From the NCBI GenBank assembly GCA_018824145.1, contig JAHJHC010000114.1, forward strand, positions 1-46,391: DNA of 46,391 bases. The letters run 5' to 3'. The translations under genes and the position numbers were made by a program. Shown here piece by piece: positions 45,533 to 46,391 of this stretch (position 1 is the first letter of the stretch; every line of letters begins with the position of its first letter). This DNA comes from Candidatus Omnitrophota bacterium (GTDB lineage Bacteria > Omnitrophota > Gorgyraeia > Gorgyraeales > Gorgyraeaceae). A model generated the notes under the pieces. It saw only the letters and a list, made by a program, of their open reading frames with translations. It was not told the DNA's origin and did no database searches.

Positions 45533-46391
45533 TTTCCACTATCCTAAGTTCAATGCCGAGGACTATTAATTCCGCCACCCCTATTACATCCTTACTGCCT
45601 CGTAATCTTACAGCGTCTTTTTCTGTAGTGATGATCGCATCGATTTCATTCTGTTTGCAATAACCTGCTATCTTTTCTAAATCCTTCTCCTTATACCAAT
45701 AATGATCGCGAAACATAAAATGTTTTTTGACGTTCAACCCCAGTTTCAAAATCGTCTTCTCAAATGAAGACGGGTTGCCGATTCCTGAAAGCAGTGCAAT
45801 ATTTTTACCTTTCAACTGTTCCGGATCTACGATCACTTCATCTAACAATCTATAAAAATGTCTGGCCCTGTGAATAGATTTAACCAAAAGTGCATTAGGA
45901 TTTATTTTTTTCAGTTTGACTTCTAACTCGAACAAACTCTTCTGATCCTCAACTAAGTCAACCTTTGTAATCAAAAAGACATCTCCCCTTTTAAGACCCG
46001 AAATACTTTCGCGCATCGAGCCAGCAGGTATTACCCATCCATTGCCAAAAGGATTTGTAGCATCTATACAGACAACATCCAGGTCTCTTTTTAAGGACAT
46101 ATATTGAAATCCATCGTCCAATAAAATTGTATCTACTGAATATTTAGTCACAGCCTCCCTTCCGGTCTTAACCCTGTCCTTACCAGCCAAAACAGGAACT
46201 CCTGATGCAGATCTCGACAACAGCTTCTCTTCATCATTACCATAATCTCTTGTAAGAAGCGCAACCTTCAAACCTCGCTTCAACATGGCCTGCAGCATGT
46301 ATAAAACCAACGGCGTCTTTCCCGTCCCGCCCCAGGTAATATTTCCCACGCTGATAACTTTTACATTAAGCCTATGTTCTCTAAAAATACA
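45486..46391 (-). CDS. lpxK: tetraacyldisaccharide 4'-kinase (N-terminus off right edge)
   Basis: RLNVKVISVGNITWGGTGKTPLVLYMLQAML...LLDDGFQYMSLKRDLDVVCID; frame stays open through 46391, so the true start lies outside. Confidence 0.93.
   Translation of the reverse strand, partial: CIFREHRLNVKVISVGNITWGGTGKTPLVLYMLQAMLKRGLKVALLTRDYGNDEEKLLSRSASGVPVLAGKDRVKTGREAVTKYSVDTILLDDGFQYMSLKRDLDVVCIDATNPFGNGWVIPAGSMRESISGLKRGDVFLITKVDLVEDQKSLFELEVKLKKINPNALLVKSIHRARHFYRLLDEVIVDPEQLKGKNIALLSGIGNPSSFEKTILKLGLNVKKHFMFRDHYWYKEKDLEKIAGYCKQNEIDAIITTEKDAVRLRGSKDVIGVAELIVLGIELRIVENEQAFFNRLFGIYNT

Noticed and set aside
1-46391. tRNA, rRNA or riboswitch genes
   Set aside because: No cloverleaf with CCA-adjacent acceptor, rRNA core sequence or recognisable riboswitch consensus was seen by eye; a covariance-model scan would be needed to exclude them fully.

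Overview
This 46.4 kb window looks like a chromosomal segment of a Gram-negative-type bacterium with LPS. The gene content and short-repeat style resemble Omnitrophota/OP3-like genomes, but that lineage is inference. Almost every gene is on the minus strand. Blocks from left to right: (1) housekeeping and envelope genes: dxr (cut by the left edge), cdsA, uppS, an OmpA-like lipoprotein, membrane pyrophosphatase, purA, a homocitrate/isopropylmalate synthase-family protein, serA, a class V aminotransferase, clpP and a short trigger factor; (2) LPS export and lipid A genes: lptB, an LptC/LptA-like protein and an LpxL-like acyltransferase; (3) a plus-strand island holding a small ORF, a retropepsin-like protein and a RAYT/Y1 transposase with 18-bp terminal inverted repeats; (4) a type IV pilus/T2SS-like cluster (PilP/PilO-like, PilM-PilN fusion, several prepilins, PilC and PilB) interrupted by a YfhO-family gene; (5) two receiver-only response regulators, then kdsC-kdsD-kdsA-kdsB and a heptose kinase; (6) a DUF5674 gene pair; (7) an LPS core glycosyltransferase cluster with two unusual fusions (GT4-GT9 and LpxL-ELM1-like) and lpxK (cut by the right edge). 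The most unusual signal is a set of short palindromic repeats. A 30-bp frame-preserving module encodes SS(Y/F)AKAS(E/G)DR inside two different genes, and one copy sits nested inside another copy. A REP/BIME-like family of 32-bp units occurs in inverted arrays at three intergenic sites, and one unit is interrupted by a 44-bp MITE-like palindrome with an apparent 5-bp target duplication. GGGACA-type palindromes flank both the RAYT gene and the YfhO gene. Several repeats supply the 3' ends and stop codons of genes. All calls come from reading the sequence; no database search was run.
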